Shown here: positions 18,803-27,960 of the stretch, one piece after another
Numbering within the stretch: position 1 is the first letter of the stretch
Layout of the letters: each line of letters begins with the position of its first letter
NCBI RefSeq assembly: GCF_003688555.1
Contig: NZ_REFR01000010.1
Location: 558,001-622,000, forward strand
Length of the DNA stretch: 64,000 nt
From: Eilatimonas milleporae
Lineage (GTDB): Bacteria > Pseudomonadota > Alphaproteobacteria > Sphingomonadales > Kordiimonadaceae
Direction: 5' to 3'
Notes under the pieces: model-generated
The model's input: the letters and a program-made list of their open reading frames with translations, nothing else
Told to the model about the DNA's origin: nothing
Database searches by the model: none
Position numbers and translations under genes: made by a program

Positions 18803-19639
18803 GTGTCAACATCCCCTCCTTCGTCTGGAAAAACGGCTTCCGGCATTTTGCCGCCTGACAATCCCCTTGCCGCGATCGGTCGCGTGATTTTGGCCGGTCT
18901 GGCCGAGTTGGGGGCCATCGCCGCGTTTTTCGCCACAACGGTCACACACATGGTCCGCCCGCCCTTTTATGGACGCGCCGTGCTGCGACAGATGTGGCTG
19001 ATCGGATACAACAGCCTGCCGGTCGTCGGCATGACCGCCCTGTTCACCGGGGCGGCCCTGGCACAGCAGATCTATGTGGGCGGCGGCCGCTTCAACGCTG
19101 AAAGCGTGGTGCCCGGTATTGTGGTCATCGGCATTGTCCGAGAGCTGGGGCCGGTGCTCGGCGGTCTCATGGTGGCGGGCCGGGTCTCCAGCGCCATGGC
19201 CGCCGAACTCGGTACCATGCGCGTGACGGAACAGATCGACGCTCTGGTCACACTGTCCACCGACCCGTACAAATATCTGATTGCGCCCCGTCTGCTGGCC
19301 TCTTTTTTGACCCTGCCCCTGCTGGTCATGGTGGCGAATGCCATCGGTGTGCTGGGCGGCTATATCATCGGTACGGAAAAACTGGGTCTGAATGCCGCTA
19401 CCTATCTGCAGGTCACGGTGGATTTCCTGGAGCGTTCGGACATTGTTTCGTCACTGGTGAAAGCGGCGGTCTTCGGCCTGATTGTCGCGCTGATGGGATC
19501 ATACCATGGATACCGCAGCCGCGGCGGTGCGCAGGGCGTGGGACGGGCCACGACAAATGCTGTGGTCTCCGCGTTTATCTCCATCCTGCTGGCCAATCTG
19601 ATCATTACCGTGATTGTTTTCGGTGGCCCAGAAGGATGA
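18803..19639 (+). CDS. mlaE: MlaE-family phospholipid ABC transporter permease
   Basis: The permease (278 aa) belongs to the MlaE/YrbE family that moves phospholipid between outer and inner membranes. About five hydrophobic segments are visible, with family signatures GAALAQQIY, RELGPVLGGLMVAGRVSSAMAAELG split over the middle, and ALVTLSTDPYKYL. A GTG start at 18803 fits the family and directly opens the frame. mlaF follows with a 5-base gap. The usual substrate-binding partner MlaD (MCE domain) is not next to the pair. Confidence 0.93.
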   Translation: MSTSPPSSGKTASGILPPDNPLAAIGRVILAGLAELGAIAAFFATTVTHMVRPPFYGRAVLRQMWLIGYNSLPVVGMTALFTGAALAQQIYVGGGRFNAESVVPGIVVIGIVRELGPVLGGLMVAGRVSSAMAAELGTMRVTEQIDALVTLSTDPYKYLIAPRLLASFLTLPLLVMVANAIGVLGGYIIGTEKLGLNAATYLQVTVDFLERSDIVSSLVKAAVFGLIVALMGSYHGYRSRGGAQGVGRATTNAVVSAFISILLANLIITVIVFGGPEG

Positions 19640-19644
19640 GCGGC

Positions 19645-20424
19645 ATGACGGAAGAGATACCGAAAATCCGCATGCGCGACGTTCATAAAGCGTTCGGGAA
19701 GAAGAAGGTTCTCAACGGCTTTTCCCTGGATGTGCCGAAGGGCGATTCCGTCGTGATTATCGGCGGATCGGGGTCGGGAAAGTCGGTGTCCATAAAATGT
19801 ATTCTCGGCCTCCTGGAAGCCGACAGCGGTTCCATCCAGATCGATGGCCAGGAAGTCGCCCATCTGCACGGGTCCAAGCGGCAGAAAATGCTGTCCCGCG
19901 TGGGCATGCTGTTTCAGGGCGCCGCCCTGTTCGACAGCCTTCCAGTCTGGCACAATGTCAGTTTCGCCCTGATCGAGGGTCAGGGGATGTCCCGGCGTCC
20001 GGCACGCCTTAAGGCCATAGAAATGCTGGAGCGGGTCGGACTTGGAGAGGATGTCGCCGACCTGTCACCGGCCGAACTGTCGGGCGGCATGCAGAAACGG
20101 GTGGGACTTGCCCGTGCCATCGCCAATCAGCCGGAGATTATCTTCTTCGATGAGCCCACCACCGGGCTGGACCCGATCATGGCGGACGTTATCAACGACC
20201 TGATTGTCGAATGCGTGCGCGACCTGGGCGCTACAACCGTCACCATAACCCATGACATGGCCAGCGTACGCAAAATCGCCGATCAGGTCGCCATGCTGTA
20301 TAAGGGTGGGATCATCTGGCAGGGACCAAGGGACGCCCTGGACCACTGCGGCAATCCTTATGTCGAGCAATTCGTCCATGGCCGGGCCCAGGGGCCGATC
20401 CGGATGGAGGTCAAACGGCGCTAG
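19645..20424 (+). CDS. mlaF: MlaF-family ABC transporter ATP-binding protein
   Basis: This ATPase (259 aa from ATG 19645) powers the MlaE permease. Walker A GGSGSGKS lies near residue 40, the ABC signature LSGGMQKRV near 150 and Walker B IIFFDEPTTGLDP near 170. Another ATG nine bases earlier (19636) would overlap mlaE by four bases, but the AAGGA site then abuts the start; spacing favours 19645. radA begins only 2 bases after the stop codon, so the pair is translationally packed with radA. Confidence 0.93.
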   Translation: MTEEIPKIRMRDVHKAFGKKKVLNGFSLDVPKGDSVVIIGGSGSGKSVSIKCILGLLEADSGSIQIDGQEVAHLHGSKRQKMLSRVGMLFQGAALFDSLPVWHNVSFALIEGQGMSRRPARLKAIEMLERVGLGEDVADLSPAELSGGMQKRVGLARAIANQPEIIFFDEPTTGLDPIMADVINDLIVECVRDLGATTVTITHDMASVRKIADQVAMLYKGGIIWQGPRDALDHCGNPYVEQFVHGRAQGPIRMEVKRR

Positions 20425-20426
20425 TC

Positions 20427-21797
20427 ATGGCCAAAAGCAGTGCCACCTTTGTCTGCGCGGATTGCGGCGCCGTTTATCGCCGTTGGCAGGGCAAGTGCGA
20501 ACAGTGCGGCGCATGGAACAGCATACATGAGGAAACACCGGCGGCGTCCGGTGCCCCCAAGGGATTAAGCGGCAAGAAGGGACGCACAGTTCCCCTTGTA
20601 TCGCTGGACACACCCACACAGGCCCTGCCCCGGCTGAAAACCGGTATCGCGGAACTGGACCGCACCCTTGGCGGCGGCCTGGTGCCCGGCAGTGCCATTC
20701 TGATTGGCGGCGACCCCGGTATCGGCAAATCAACGCTGTTGCTGCAAGCCCTGGCCAAGCTGAGCCTGAACGGTACGTCAGCCGTCTATATATCGGGCGA
20801 AGAGGCCACGGCACAGGTACAGATGCGGGCAAAACGTCTGGATCTTGCCCAAGCGCCGCTGGAACTCGGCGCCGAGACCAATCTGCGCGATATCCTGACA
20901 ACACTGGATACCGGCAAGCCGCCGGCCGCGATCGTTATAGACTCTATCCAAACCCTGTTCGCGGACCATATCGAATCAGCACCCGGAACCGTATCGCAGG
21001 TACGGACCTGTACGCAGGAACTGATCAGTTTCGCGAAGAAACGCGGCAGCGTGATGCTGATTGTCGGCCATGTGACAAAGGATGGGCAAATCGCCGGTCC
21101 GCGCGTGATGGAACATATGGTTGACACCGTCCTGTATTTCGAAGGGGACAGGGGACATCAGTACCGCATCCTGCGCGCGGTCAAGAACCGCTTCGGCGGC
21201 ACGGATGAAATCGGTGTGTTCGAGATGACGGGCACCGGTCTGAGCGAGGTCTCCAACCCGTCCTCACTGTTTCTGACGGACCGCAACGCGCGTGCGTCCG
21301 GCTCGGTCGTCTTTGCCGGTGTTGAGGGAACGCGTCCGCTTCTGGTGGAAATTCAGGCCCTTGTCGCACGCACCAGCGCCGCCAACCCACGGCGTGCCGT
21401 GGTTGGTTGGGATGCCGGTCGCCTGTCGATGATTCTGGCTGTGCTGGACGCGCGTGCAGGCCTCGGCCTTGCCGGGTGCGATGTCTATCTGAATGTGGCC
21501 GGCGGTCTGAAAATAACCGAACCCGCCGCCGATCTGGCGGTTGCGGCCGCTCTGGTCTCAAGTCTGGGAGATGCCCCCCTGCCCCCCGGCACCGTCTGTT
21601 TCGGTGAAATGAGTCTGTCCGGTGACATACGCCCCGTCGCCCAGGATCAGGCCCGCCTGAAGGAAGCCGCCAAACTGGGCTTCGAAGCGGCCCTGGCGCC
21701 ACGCCTTAAAACCGCCCCACCGAAAGCGATACTGGTCAAGACCATTGCCACTGTCGCCGATCTGGCGGCAACCATCATGGGCACGGATACGCCATGA
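20427..21797 (+). CDS. radA: DNA repair protein RadA
   Basis: RadA (456 aa) is a RecA-like, DnaB-type helicase that helps process recombination intermediates. The N-terminal zinc finger has cysteines at C10, C13, C24 and C27. The Walker A site GGDPGIGKS is at 94-102. The RadA-specific KNRFG motif is near residue 252, and the C-terminal Lon-like fold begins near 285 (FAGVEGTRPLL). It lies in a conserved alphaproteobacterial order followed by cvpA and purF. Confidence 0.97.
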   Translation: MAKSSATFVCADCGAVYRRWQGKCEQCGAWNSIHEETPAASGAPKGLSGKKGRTVPLVSLDTPTQALPRLKTGIAELDRTLGGGLVPGSAILIGGDPGIGKSTLLLQALAKLSLNGTSAVYISGEEATAQVQMRAKRLDLAQAPLELGAETNLRDILTTLDTGKPPAAIVIDSIQTLFADHIESAPGTVSQVRTCTQELISFAKKRGSVMLIVGHVTKDGQIAGPRVMEHMVDTVLYFEGDRGHQYRILRAVKNRFGGTDEIGVFEMTGTGLSEVSNPSSLFLTDRNARASGSVVFAGVEGTRPLLVEIQALVARTSAANPRRAVVGWDAGRLSMILAVLDARAGLGLAGCDVYLNVAGGLKITEPAADLAVAAALVSSLGDAPLPPGTVCFGEMSLSGDIRPVAQDQARLKEAAKLGFEAALAPRLKTAPPKAILVKTIATVADLAATIMGTDTP

Positions 21798-21839
21798 TGA
21801 AAGCTTGGTAACAGGCGGCGCAGGGAGTATAAGAACACC

Positions 21840-22502
21840 ATGCAGGCAAGTGATTTTACAGCCTTCGACATCGGCATCCTGGTCATTGTAGGCCTGTCCA
21901 CCATTTTCGCCTTCGCTCGCGGGTTTGCCACCGTGGCCCTCAGTTTCGCGGCATGGGCCGGAGCCCTTCTGGCAACCGTTTTCGGGTTTTCCCTGGCACA
22001 GCCTTATGGCCGTGACCTGATCAGCCCGCCGGAACTGGCCGATATTGCCACGCTGGCCATCATCTTTTTCGTATCGCTTTTCGTTCTGAAAGCGTTTGCC
22101 GACTGGTTCGGCACAAAGATCAAGGAAAGTCCCGTCGGCCTGTTGGACCGGTCGCTCGGGGCGTTGTTCGGTCTGTTGCGGGGAATGGTAATCGTCGGTG
22201 TTCTCTATTTGGGATTCATCAAGATATTCCCTGGCGAGGACGGACCGGATTGGGTACAGAATGCGCGCCTGAAACCCCTGGTCGCCTGGGGCGCCGAAAT
22301 GCTGGAAGGTTTTGCCGCCAGTGCTCTTGGCCAGGATCCGACCGATGTGGGAACCGAATATTTACAGCGTGCGGCCGACAGTATTCCCAGCCAGTTTTCC
22401 GTAGAAGAACTGGAGAAGCTGGCCCCCGAATACGACCCGGCCATGCGCAGTGAACTGGAAGCCCTGATCAAGAAAAAAACGGATGAAGACGATGGCAATT
22501 GA
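21840..22502 (+). CDS. cvpA: CvpA family membrane protein
   Basis: CvpA (220 aa) is an inner-membrane protein named for colicin V production and usually found beside purF. Four hydrophobic segments are visible in the first 130 residues (about 12-30, 35-52, 68-86 and 108-128), with the family stretch LDRSLGALFGLLRGMVIVG split by the fourth segment. The C-terminal 85 residues are polar and cytosolic or periplasmic. It overlaps the start of purF by 11 bases, implying translational coupling. Confidence 0.92.
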   Translation: MQASDFTAFDIGILVIVGLSTIFAFARGFATVALSFAAWAGALLATVFGFSLAQPYGRDLISPPELADIATLAIIFFVSLFVLKAFADWFGTKIKESPVGLLDRSLGALFGLLRGMVIVGVLYLGFIKIFPGEDGPDWVQNARLKPLVAWGAEMLEGFAASALGQDPTDVGTEYLQRAADSIPSQFSVEELEKLAPEYDPAMRSELEALIKKKTDEDDGN

Positions 22503-23985
22503 GACGACGCTGACTCCCGCCCCTTTGGGCACCAATCCGTTTGATGACGATCATCTGCGCGAGGAATGCGGAGTATTCGGTATTTACGGCAGTCCGGACG
22601 CCACGGCGCATACCGCCCTTGGCCTGCACGCCCTGCAACACCGGGGGCAGGAAGCCGCCGGCATCACCGCCTTTGACGGCGAAGAATTTCACACCAAACG
22701 CGTCCTTGGCCAGGTTGCCGACAATTTCACCAGCCAGGGTGTGATCGACAGCCTGCCGGGGCACACGGCCATAGGCCATGTACGATATTCCACCACGGGT
22801 GAGACGGTCCTGCGCAACTGTCAGCCGCTGTTTGCCGAGTTTGCCTCGGGAGGGTTCGCGGTCGCGCACAATGGTAATCTGACAAATGCCATGCATCTGC
22901 GTCGTTCGCTGGTGTCAAGAGGGTCCATTTTCCAGTCCACATCGGATACGGAAGTCATCATCCACCTTATCGCCACCAGCCATTTTCGCACGCTTCTGGA
23001 CCGTGTCGTCGATGCCCTGAGACAGGTGGAGGGTGCTTATTCCCTGGTCAGCCTGACACGCGAAGGCCTGATCGGCGTACGGGACCCCTTGGGTGTGCGC
23101 CCCCTTGTACTGGGCAAGCTGGACGGCGCGTATATCCTGTGTTCCGAGACCTGTGCACTGGACATCATCGGTGCGGACTATGTGCGCGATGTTGAGCCCG
23201 GCGAGGTGATCGTGATCACCGAAAACGGCATCGAAAGCCAGAACCCCTTTCCCGAACAGTCCCCCCGCCCTTGTGTGTTCGAACATGTTTATTTCGCCCG
23301 CCCCGACAGTTTTCTGGATGGTCAAAGCGTTTATGAGGTGCGCAAACGCATCGGCGCCGAACTGGCAAAGGAAAACCCCGTGGAAGCGGATGTTGTGGTC
23401 CCTGTTCCCGACAGCGGCACGCCGGCGGCCATCGGCTATGCACAGGCATCCGGGCTGCCCTTCGAACTGGGTATCATCCGCAATCATTATGTGGGCCGTA
23501 CATTCATTGAGCCCAGTGACCAGATCCGCCATTTCGGGGTGAAACTGAAACACAATGCCAACCGATGGCATCTGGACGGCCGGCGCGTGATCCTTGTGGA
23601 CGATTCCATCGTGCGCGGCACGACGTCGATGAAAATCGTCACCATGATGCGCGAAGCCGGCGCACGGGAAGTACACATGCGCATTGCCTCACCCCCGACG
23701 GCCCACAGCTGCTTTTACGGGGTGGATACACCCGAACGGGCCAAACTTCTGGCTGCCAAAATGGATGTTGAGAGCATGTGCCAGCATATCGGCGCAGACA
23801 GTCTTGCCTTTCTCAGCATCAACGGTCTTTACCGTGCCGCCGGACAGGGAGATGGCCGCAAGACCGCAAAACCTGCATTTTGCGACGCCTGCTTCACCGG
23901 GGATTATCCCACCTTTCTGACCGATCTTCAGGAACAGGAAGAAAAACAATCGCAGTTAAGCCTGATTGCCAACACAGGCGGATAA
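22492..23985 (+). CDS. purF: amidophosphoribosyltransferase
   Basis: PurF (497 aa) makes 5-phosphoribosylamine from PRPP and glutamine, the first step of purine synthesis. The propeptide ends before Cys26 (EECGVFGIYG), the glutaminase nucleophile of the Ntn fold. The PRPP-binding loop is VILVDDSIVRGTT near residue 370. Cysteines in the C-terminal part (SCFYG, FCDAC) could bind an iron-sulfur cluster, as in Bacillus-type enzymes. ATG 22492 has a weak GGATGA site; ATG 22483 is an alternative. An SDR gene follows, which is common in this class. Confidence 0.96.
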   Translation: MAIETTLTPAPLGTNPFDDDHLREECGVFGIYGSPDATAHTALGLHALQHRGQEAAGITAFDGEEFHTKRVLGQVADNFTSQGVIDSLPGHTAIGHVRYSTTGETVLRNCQPLFAEFASGGFAVAHNGNLTNAMHLRRSLVSRGSIFQSTSDTEVIIHLIATSHFRTLLDRVVDALRQVEGAYSLVSLTREGLIGVRDPLGVRPLVLGKLDGAYILCSETCALDIIGADYVRDVEPGEVIVITENGIESQNPFPEQSPRPCVFEHVYFARPDSFLDGQSVYEVRKRIGAELAKENPVEADVVVPVPDSGTPAAIGYAQASGLPFELGIIRNHYVGRTFIEPSDQIRHFGVKLKHNANRWHLDGRRVILVDDSIVRGTTSMKIVTMMREAGAREVHMRIASPPTAHSCFYGVDTPERAKLLAAKMDVESMCQHIGADSLAFLSINGLYRAAGQGDGRKTAKPAFCDACFTGDYPTFLTDLQEQEEKQSQLSLIANTGG

Positions 23986-24013
23986 TACACTTAATTTCAA
24001 AGGATTTTTCGAC

Positions 24014-24763
24014 TTGGGCAAATTGCTTGAAGATCGCATCGCGCTTGTCACGGGTGCGTCGCGCGGGATTGGTCGGGCCGCAGCCCTGGCCCTGTCCGCA
24101 GAAGGGGCGCATATCGTGGCCCTCGCCCGTCCGCGCAGTCAGGGTGCACTGGAAGAACTCGACGATGAAATCCGGGCGGCCGGCGGTGCCGCCACGCTGG
24201 TGCCAGTGGACCTGACCGATGGGGCGGCCATCGATCAATTGGGGGCTGCCCTGTATGAACGATGGGGCCGAATTGACATTCTTCTCGGCAACGCCGGGAT
24301 GCTGGGGCCCTTGAGCCCTGTCGGCCATGTGTCGCCAAAAGACTGGGACAAAGTGTTTCAGACCAATGTGACGGCAAATTACCGTCTGATCCGGTCCATG
24401 GACCCGCTTTTGCGCCAGTCCGGCAGCGGTCGGGCCATTTTCGTGACATCGGGGGCGGCACACAAGGCCAAACCTTACTGGGCGCCATACGCCGCCAGTA
24501 AAGCGGCACTGGAAGAACTTGTCCGGACATATGCGGCCGAAATGCAGGCAACACCGGTCAAAACCGCTTTGGTCGACCCCGGCCCCATGCGGACAGCCAT
24601 GCGCAAAAAAGCAGTACCGGGTGAGAACGCGGATACATTGCCACCACCGGAAAGCATCGGTCCGTTGTTCGTGGAACTGGCCGGCGATGCGGTGTGGAGC
24701 GACACTCTCGAAACCGGTACGATCATCCGGTTCGCCGACTGGCAGCCCTTGAAAGCGGACTGA
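24014..24763 (+). CDS. short-chain dehydrogenase/reductase
   Basis: This is a classical SDR of 249 aa with a Rossmann NAD(P)-binding motif TGASRGIG near residue 14, NAGMLGP near 95 and the catalytic YAASK near 175. No ATG opens the frame near the family start. A TTG at 24014 has AAGGA nine bases upstream and gives the typical GKLLEDRIALVTG beginning, so I chose it; an earlier TTG at 23966 overlaps purF and lacks a site. The substrate is unknown. It is convergent with meaB, with only 3 bases between the stops. Confidence 0.88.
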   Translation: MGKLLEDRIALVTGASRGIGRAAALALSAEGAHIVALARPRSQGALEELDDEIRAAGGAATLVPVDLTDGAAIDQLGAALYERWGRIDILLGNAGMLGPLSPVGHVSPKDWDKVFQTNVTANYRLIRSMDPLLRQSGSGRAIFVTSGAAHKAKPYWAPYAASKAALEELVRTYAAEMQATPVKTALVDPGPMRTAMRKKAVPGENADTLPPPESIGPLFVELAGDAVWSDTLETGTIIRFADWQPLKAD

Positions 24764-24766
24764 AGA

Positions 24767-25792
24767 TTAAGGGCCGCCCGTCTCCTTGTCCGGCCGGGTC
24801 CATGCCGATAACAGGCTGTCCACAGCCGCTGACACGGTCCTGCGGCCAGCAAGGACGTCTTCCTCCAGATCTGACCGTATGGCTTTGACGGATGCATCCG
24901 CGTCGAAGTGTTCGACCAGACGGTCACGCAATTGGGTGTTCAGCCATGTCAGGCGCTGGGTGCGCCGCCTGTTGTCCCGTTCGCCACTGTCCGTGGTGAT
25001 GCGGCGGTGCTTTTCCACAGTGCGCCAGAGTTCGGCCACCCCCTCGCCCGTCAGGCCTGAGCAGGCAACGACGGGCGGGTGCCAGTTGGGGCTGGCGTCA
25101 GTCAGAATGTGCAGGGCCGCCTTGTAGTCCCGCATGGACTGTTTCAGCTTGTCGGCGAAGACGTCCGCCTTGTTCAGGGCGATGATATCCGCGAGTTCCA
25201 GGATACCCTTTTTGATGCCCTGAAGGTCATCTCCCGCCCCCGGCAACATCAGCACAAGAAACAGGTCCACCATATCGGACACCATGGTTTCGCTTTGCCC
25301 GGTTCCCACCGTTTCAATGAGAACGACATCGAAACCGGCGGCTTCCAGTATAATCATGGCTTCCCGTGTGGCACGGGCCACACCGCCGAGTACACCGGCA
25401 CTGGGCGATGGACGGATGAAGGCATTGGTATCGGTGGCCAATTTTTCCATCCGTGTCTTGTCTCCCAATATGGAGCCGCCCGTGCGTCCGCTGGATGGAT
25501 CCACCGCCAGAACGGCAACCCTGTGCTCAACCCCTGTCAGATAGGTTCCAAGCGTTTCGATAAATGTGGATTTCCCGACGCCGGGCACACCGGAAATCCC
25601 GACACGCTGCGCTTTCCCACTGTATGGCAAAAGATGGTTGAGCAGACTTTGGGCCGCCGTCCAGTCATCGGCACGCCTGCTTTCAATGAGTGTCAGGGCA
25701 CGGCCAATGGCAGACCTGTCCCCTTTCAGGACACCGGCGGCAAGCGCCTGCCAGTCACGCCGTCGGGGCGCCGGATCCGTGCGCACGCTCAC
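24767..25792 (-). CDS. meaB: MeaB GTPase, methylmalonyl-CoA mutase chaperone
   Basis: MeaB (341 aa, formerly ArgK) is a G3E GTPase that loads and protects the adenosylcobalamin cofactor of methylmalonyl-CoA mutase. Walker A GVPGVGKST is near residue 65, VDPSSGRTGGSILGDKTRM spans the switch region (read in two halves), and the base-specificity NKAD is near residue 205. It starts 8 bases after the mutB stop codon and is the last gene of the mutA-mutB-meaB operon. Confidence 0.96.
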   Translation of the reverse strand: MSVRTDPAPRRRDWQALAAGVLKGDRSAIGRALTLIESRRADDWTAAQSLLNHLLPYSGKAQRVGISGVPGVGKSTFIETLGTYLTGVEHRVAVLAVDPSSGRTGGSILGDKTRMEKLATDTNAFIRPSPSAGVLGGVARATREAMIILEAAGFDVVLIETVGTGQSETMVSDMVDLFLVLMLPGAGDDLQGIKKGILELADIIALNKADVFADKLKQSMRDYKAALHILTDASPNWHPPVVACSGLTGEGVAELWRTVEKHRRITTDSGERDNRRRTQRLTWLNTQLRDRLVEHFDADASVKAIRSDLEEDVLAGRRTVSAAVDSLLSAWTRPDKETGGP

Positions 25793-25800
25793 AGGCGGGC

Positions 25801-27960
25801 TCAGGCCGCGAGAGGCGGATGACCGAGACTGGCGGCCAGACGGTCCACCAGATCCCCGGCCGCATCGGCAATCACCGTCCCCGGCGGGAATATGGCGGCA
25901 GCCCCGCTTGCGCGCAGTGCATCGTAATCCTGCGGTGGGATGACACCGCCGGCGACGATCATGATGTCACCGCGCCCTTCCCCGGCCAGGGCATCCCGCA
26001 GCGAGGGCACCAGCGTCAGATGACCGGCCGCCAGCGACGAGACACCGACGATATGTACGTCGTTTTCCACCGCCTGACGGGCGGCTTCGGCCGGTGTCTG
26101 AAACAGCGGCCCGATATCCACGTCAAAGCCAAGATCGGCAAAGGCCGACGCAATCACCTTCTGCCCACGGTCATGGCCGTCCTGTCCCATTTTGGCCACC
26201 AGAATACGGGGACGGCGCCCTTCGGCTTCAGCGAAAGCGTCGACCTTGGACCGCACGGCATCAATCTTTTTCTGATCCTTTGACATGCCGCGTGCATACA
26301 CCCCTGTTACAGCACGAATATCGGCCTTGTGGCGGCCGTAGACCTTTTCCATAGCGGTTGTGATTTCACCCACTGTGGCCTTTGCACGCGCCGCAGCCAC
26401 GGCAAGTGCCAGCAGATTACCCTCACCGCTGGAGGCGGCCGACGTCAAGGCATCGAGCGCCGCACGGGTCCCGTTTTCGTCCCGCATACCGCGGAGCTTT
26501 TCCAGTTTGGCAAGCTGGGCGGCGCGGACCGTGTCATTGTCCACCTTGAGAACGTCAACCTCCTCGGTTTCATCCAGGCGGAATTTGTTGACACCGACGA
26601 CGGTTTGGGCACCGCTGTCAATCCGCGCCTGTGTGCGGGCCGCGGCTTCCTCAATCCGGAGTTTGGGCAGGCCGGCTTCGATCGCCTTGGCCATACCGCC
26701 CTCCCGTTCCACTTCATCAATGTGTTCCATCGCGCGGCCGGCCAATTCAGCCGTCAGACGTTCCACATAATAGCTGCCGCCCCACGGGTCGATCAGTCGA
26801 TTGGTCCGCGTTTCCTCCTGAATGAAAATCTGGGTGTTACGGGCAATCCTGGCGGAGAAGTCCGTGGGCAGAGCCAAGGCTTCGTCGAAAGAATTGGTAT
26901 GCAGGCTTTGCGTATGGCCCTGGGTCGCGGCAAATGCCTCTACCGCTGTCCGCGTCACATTGTTCATCACATCCTGGGCCGTCAGGGACCATCCCGATGT
27001 CTGGCAATGGGTTCGCAGAGCAAGGGATTTGGGATTTTTCGGATTGAATTGCCTGAGAAGGCGCGCCCACAATGCACGGGCGGCGCGCATCTTCGCCACC
27101 TCCATGAAAACATTCATCCCGATGGCCCAGAAAAAACTGAGACGCGGGGCAAAAGCATCCACATCCAGTCCGGCATCAATGCCCGCACGCACATAATCCA
27201 GCCCGTCGGCCAGCGTGTAGGCAAGCTCAAGATCGGCTGTCGCGCCCGCTTCCTGCATGTGATAGCCGGAAATGGAAATGCTGTTGAACTTCGGCATATT
27301 GTCCGCCGTATAGGCGAAAATATCGGAAATGATCCGCATGGAGGGCTGTGGAGGAAAGATGTATGTATTGCGGACCATGAATTCCTTGAGGATATCGTTC
27401 TGTATGGTCCCGCTCAGTTTTTCCGCCGCCACGCCCTGTTCTTCGGCTGCAACGATATACAGCGCCATGACAGGCAGAACAGCGCCATTCATGGTCATGG
27501 AGACTGACATTTGATCCAGCGGGATACCGTCAAACAGGGTTCTCATATCGAGAATGCTGTCAATCGCCACGCCAGCCATACCCACATCGCCGACAACACG
27601 GGGGTGGTCACTGTCATAGCCACGGTGGGTGGCCAAATCGAAGGCGATCGACAGACCCTTCTGACCCGCCGCCAGATTACGGCGATAAAAGGCGTTCGAT
27701 TCCTCGGCTGTTGAAAATCCCGCATATTGCCGAATTGTCCACGGCCGGGTGGCATACATTGTGGGATATGGTCCACGGATATAGGGCGGCAGCCCCGGCC
27801 AGGTCTTCAGATGATCCAGATCCGTTACATCCCGAGGGCCATACTGCTCTTTCAGAGCAATCCCTTCAGGCGTCATGAACGACTGGCCGGTGCCCTGTGT
27901 AAGGGGTCCGATAGCGTCCGTCTCAAAACTGATCGTGCCAAAGTCAGGTATCCGGCTCAT
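25801..27960 (-). CDS. mutB: methylmalonyl-CoA mutase, large (catalytic) subunit
   Basis: The subunit (719 aa) interconverts methylmalonyl-CoA and succinyl-CoA with adenosylcobalamin. The N-terminal TIM barrel (about 40-560) includes [13 protein letters not shown] and [12 protein letters not shown]. The C-terminal cobalamin domain (about 585-715) has the DGHDRG ligand motif in [13 protein letters not shown] and the downstream GG segment [11 protein letters not shown]. Propionyl-CoA and branched or odd-chain breakdown is the usual use. The start overlaps the mutA stop by four bases. The epimerase and propionyl-CoA carboxylase are not in the window. Confidence 0.97.
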   Translation of the reverse strand: MSRIPDFGTISFETDAIGPLTQGTGQSFMTPEGIALKEQYGPRDVTDLDHLKTWPGLPPYIRGPYPTMYATRPWTIRQYAGFSTAEESNAFYRRNLAAGQKGLSIAFDLATHRGYDSDHPRVVGDVGMAGVAIDSILDMRTLFDGIPLDQMSVSMTMNGAVLPVMALYIVAAEEQGVAAEKLSGTIQNDILKEFMVRNTYIFPPQPSMRIISDIFAYTADNMPKFNSISISGYHMQEAGATADLELAYTLADGLDYVRAGIDAGLDVDAFAPRLSFFWAIGMNVFMEVAKMRAARALWARLLRQFNPKNPKSLALRTHCQTSGWSLTAQDVMNNVTRTAVEAFAATQGHTQSLHTNSFDEALALPTDFSARIARNTQIFIQEETRTNRLIDPWGGSYYVERLTAELAGRAMEHIDEVEREGGMAKAIEAGLPKLRIEEAAARTQARIDSGAQTVVGVNKFRLDETEEVDVLKVDNDTVRAAQLAKLEKLRGMRDENGTRAALDALTSAASSGEGNLLALAVAAARAKATVGEITTAMEKVYGRHKADIRAVTGVYARGMSKDQKKIDAVRSKVDAFAEAEGRRPRILVAKMGQDGHDRGQKVIASAFADLGFDVDIGPLFQTPAEAARQAVENDVHIVGVSSLAAGHLTLVPSLRDALAGEGRGDIMIVAGGVIPPQDYDALRASGAAAIFPPGTVIADAAGDLVDRLAASLGHPPLAA

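Noticed and set aside
26329-27507. Plus-strand frame antisense to mutB
   Set aside because: It lies fully inside the catalytic domain of mutB, and the translated product has no domain pattern.
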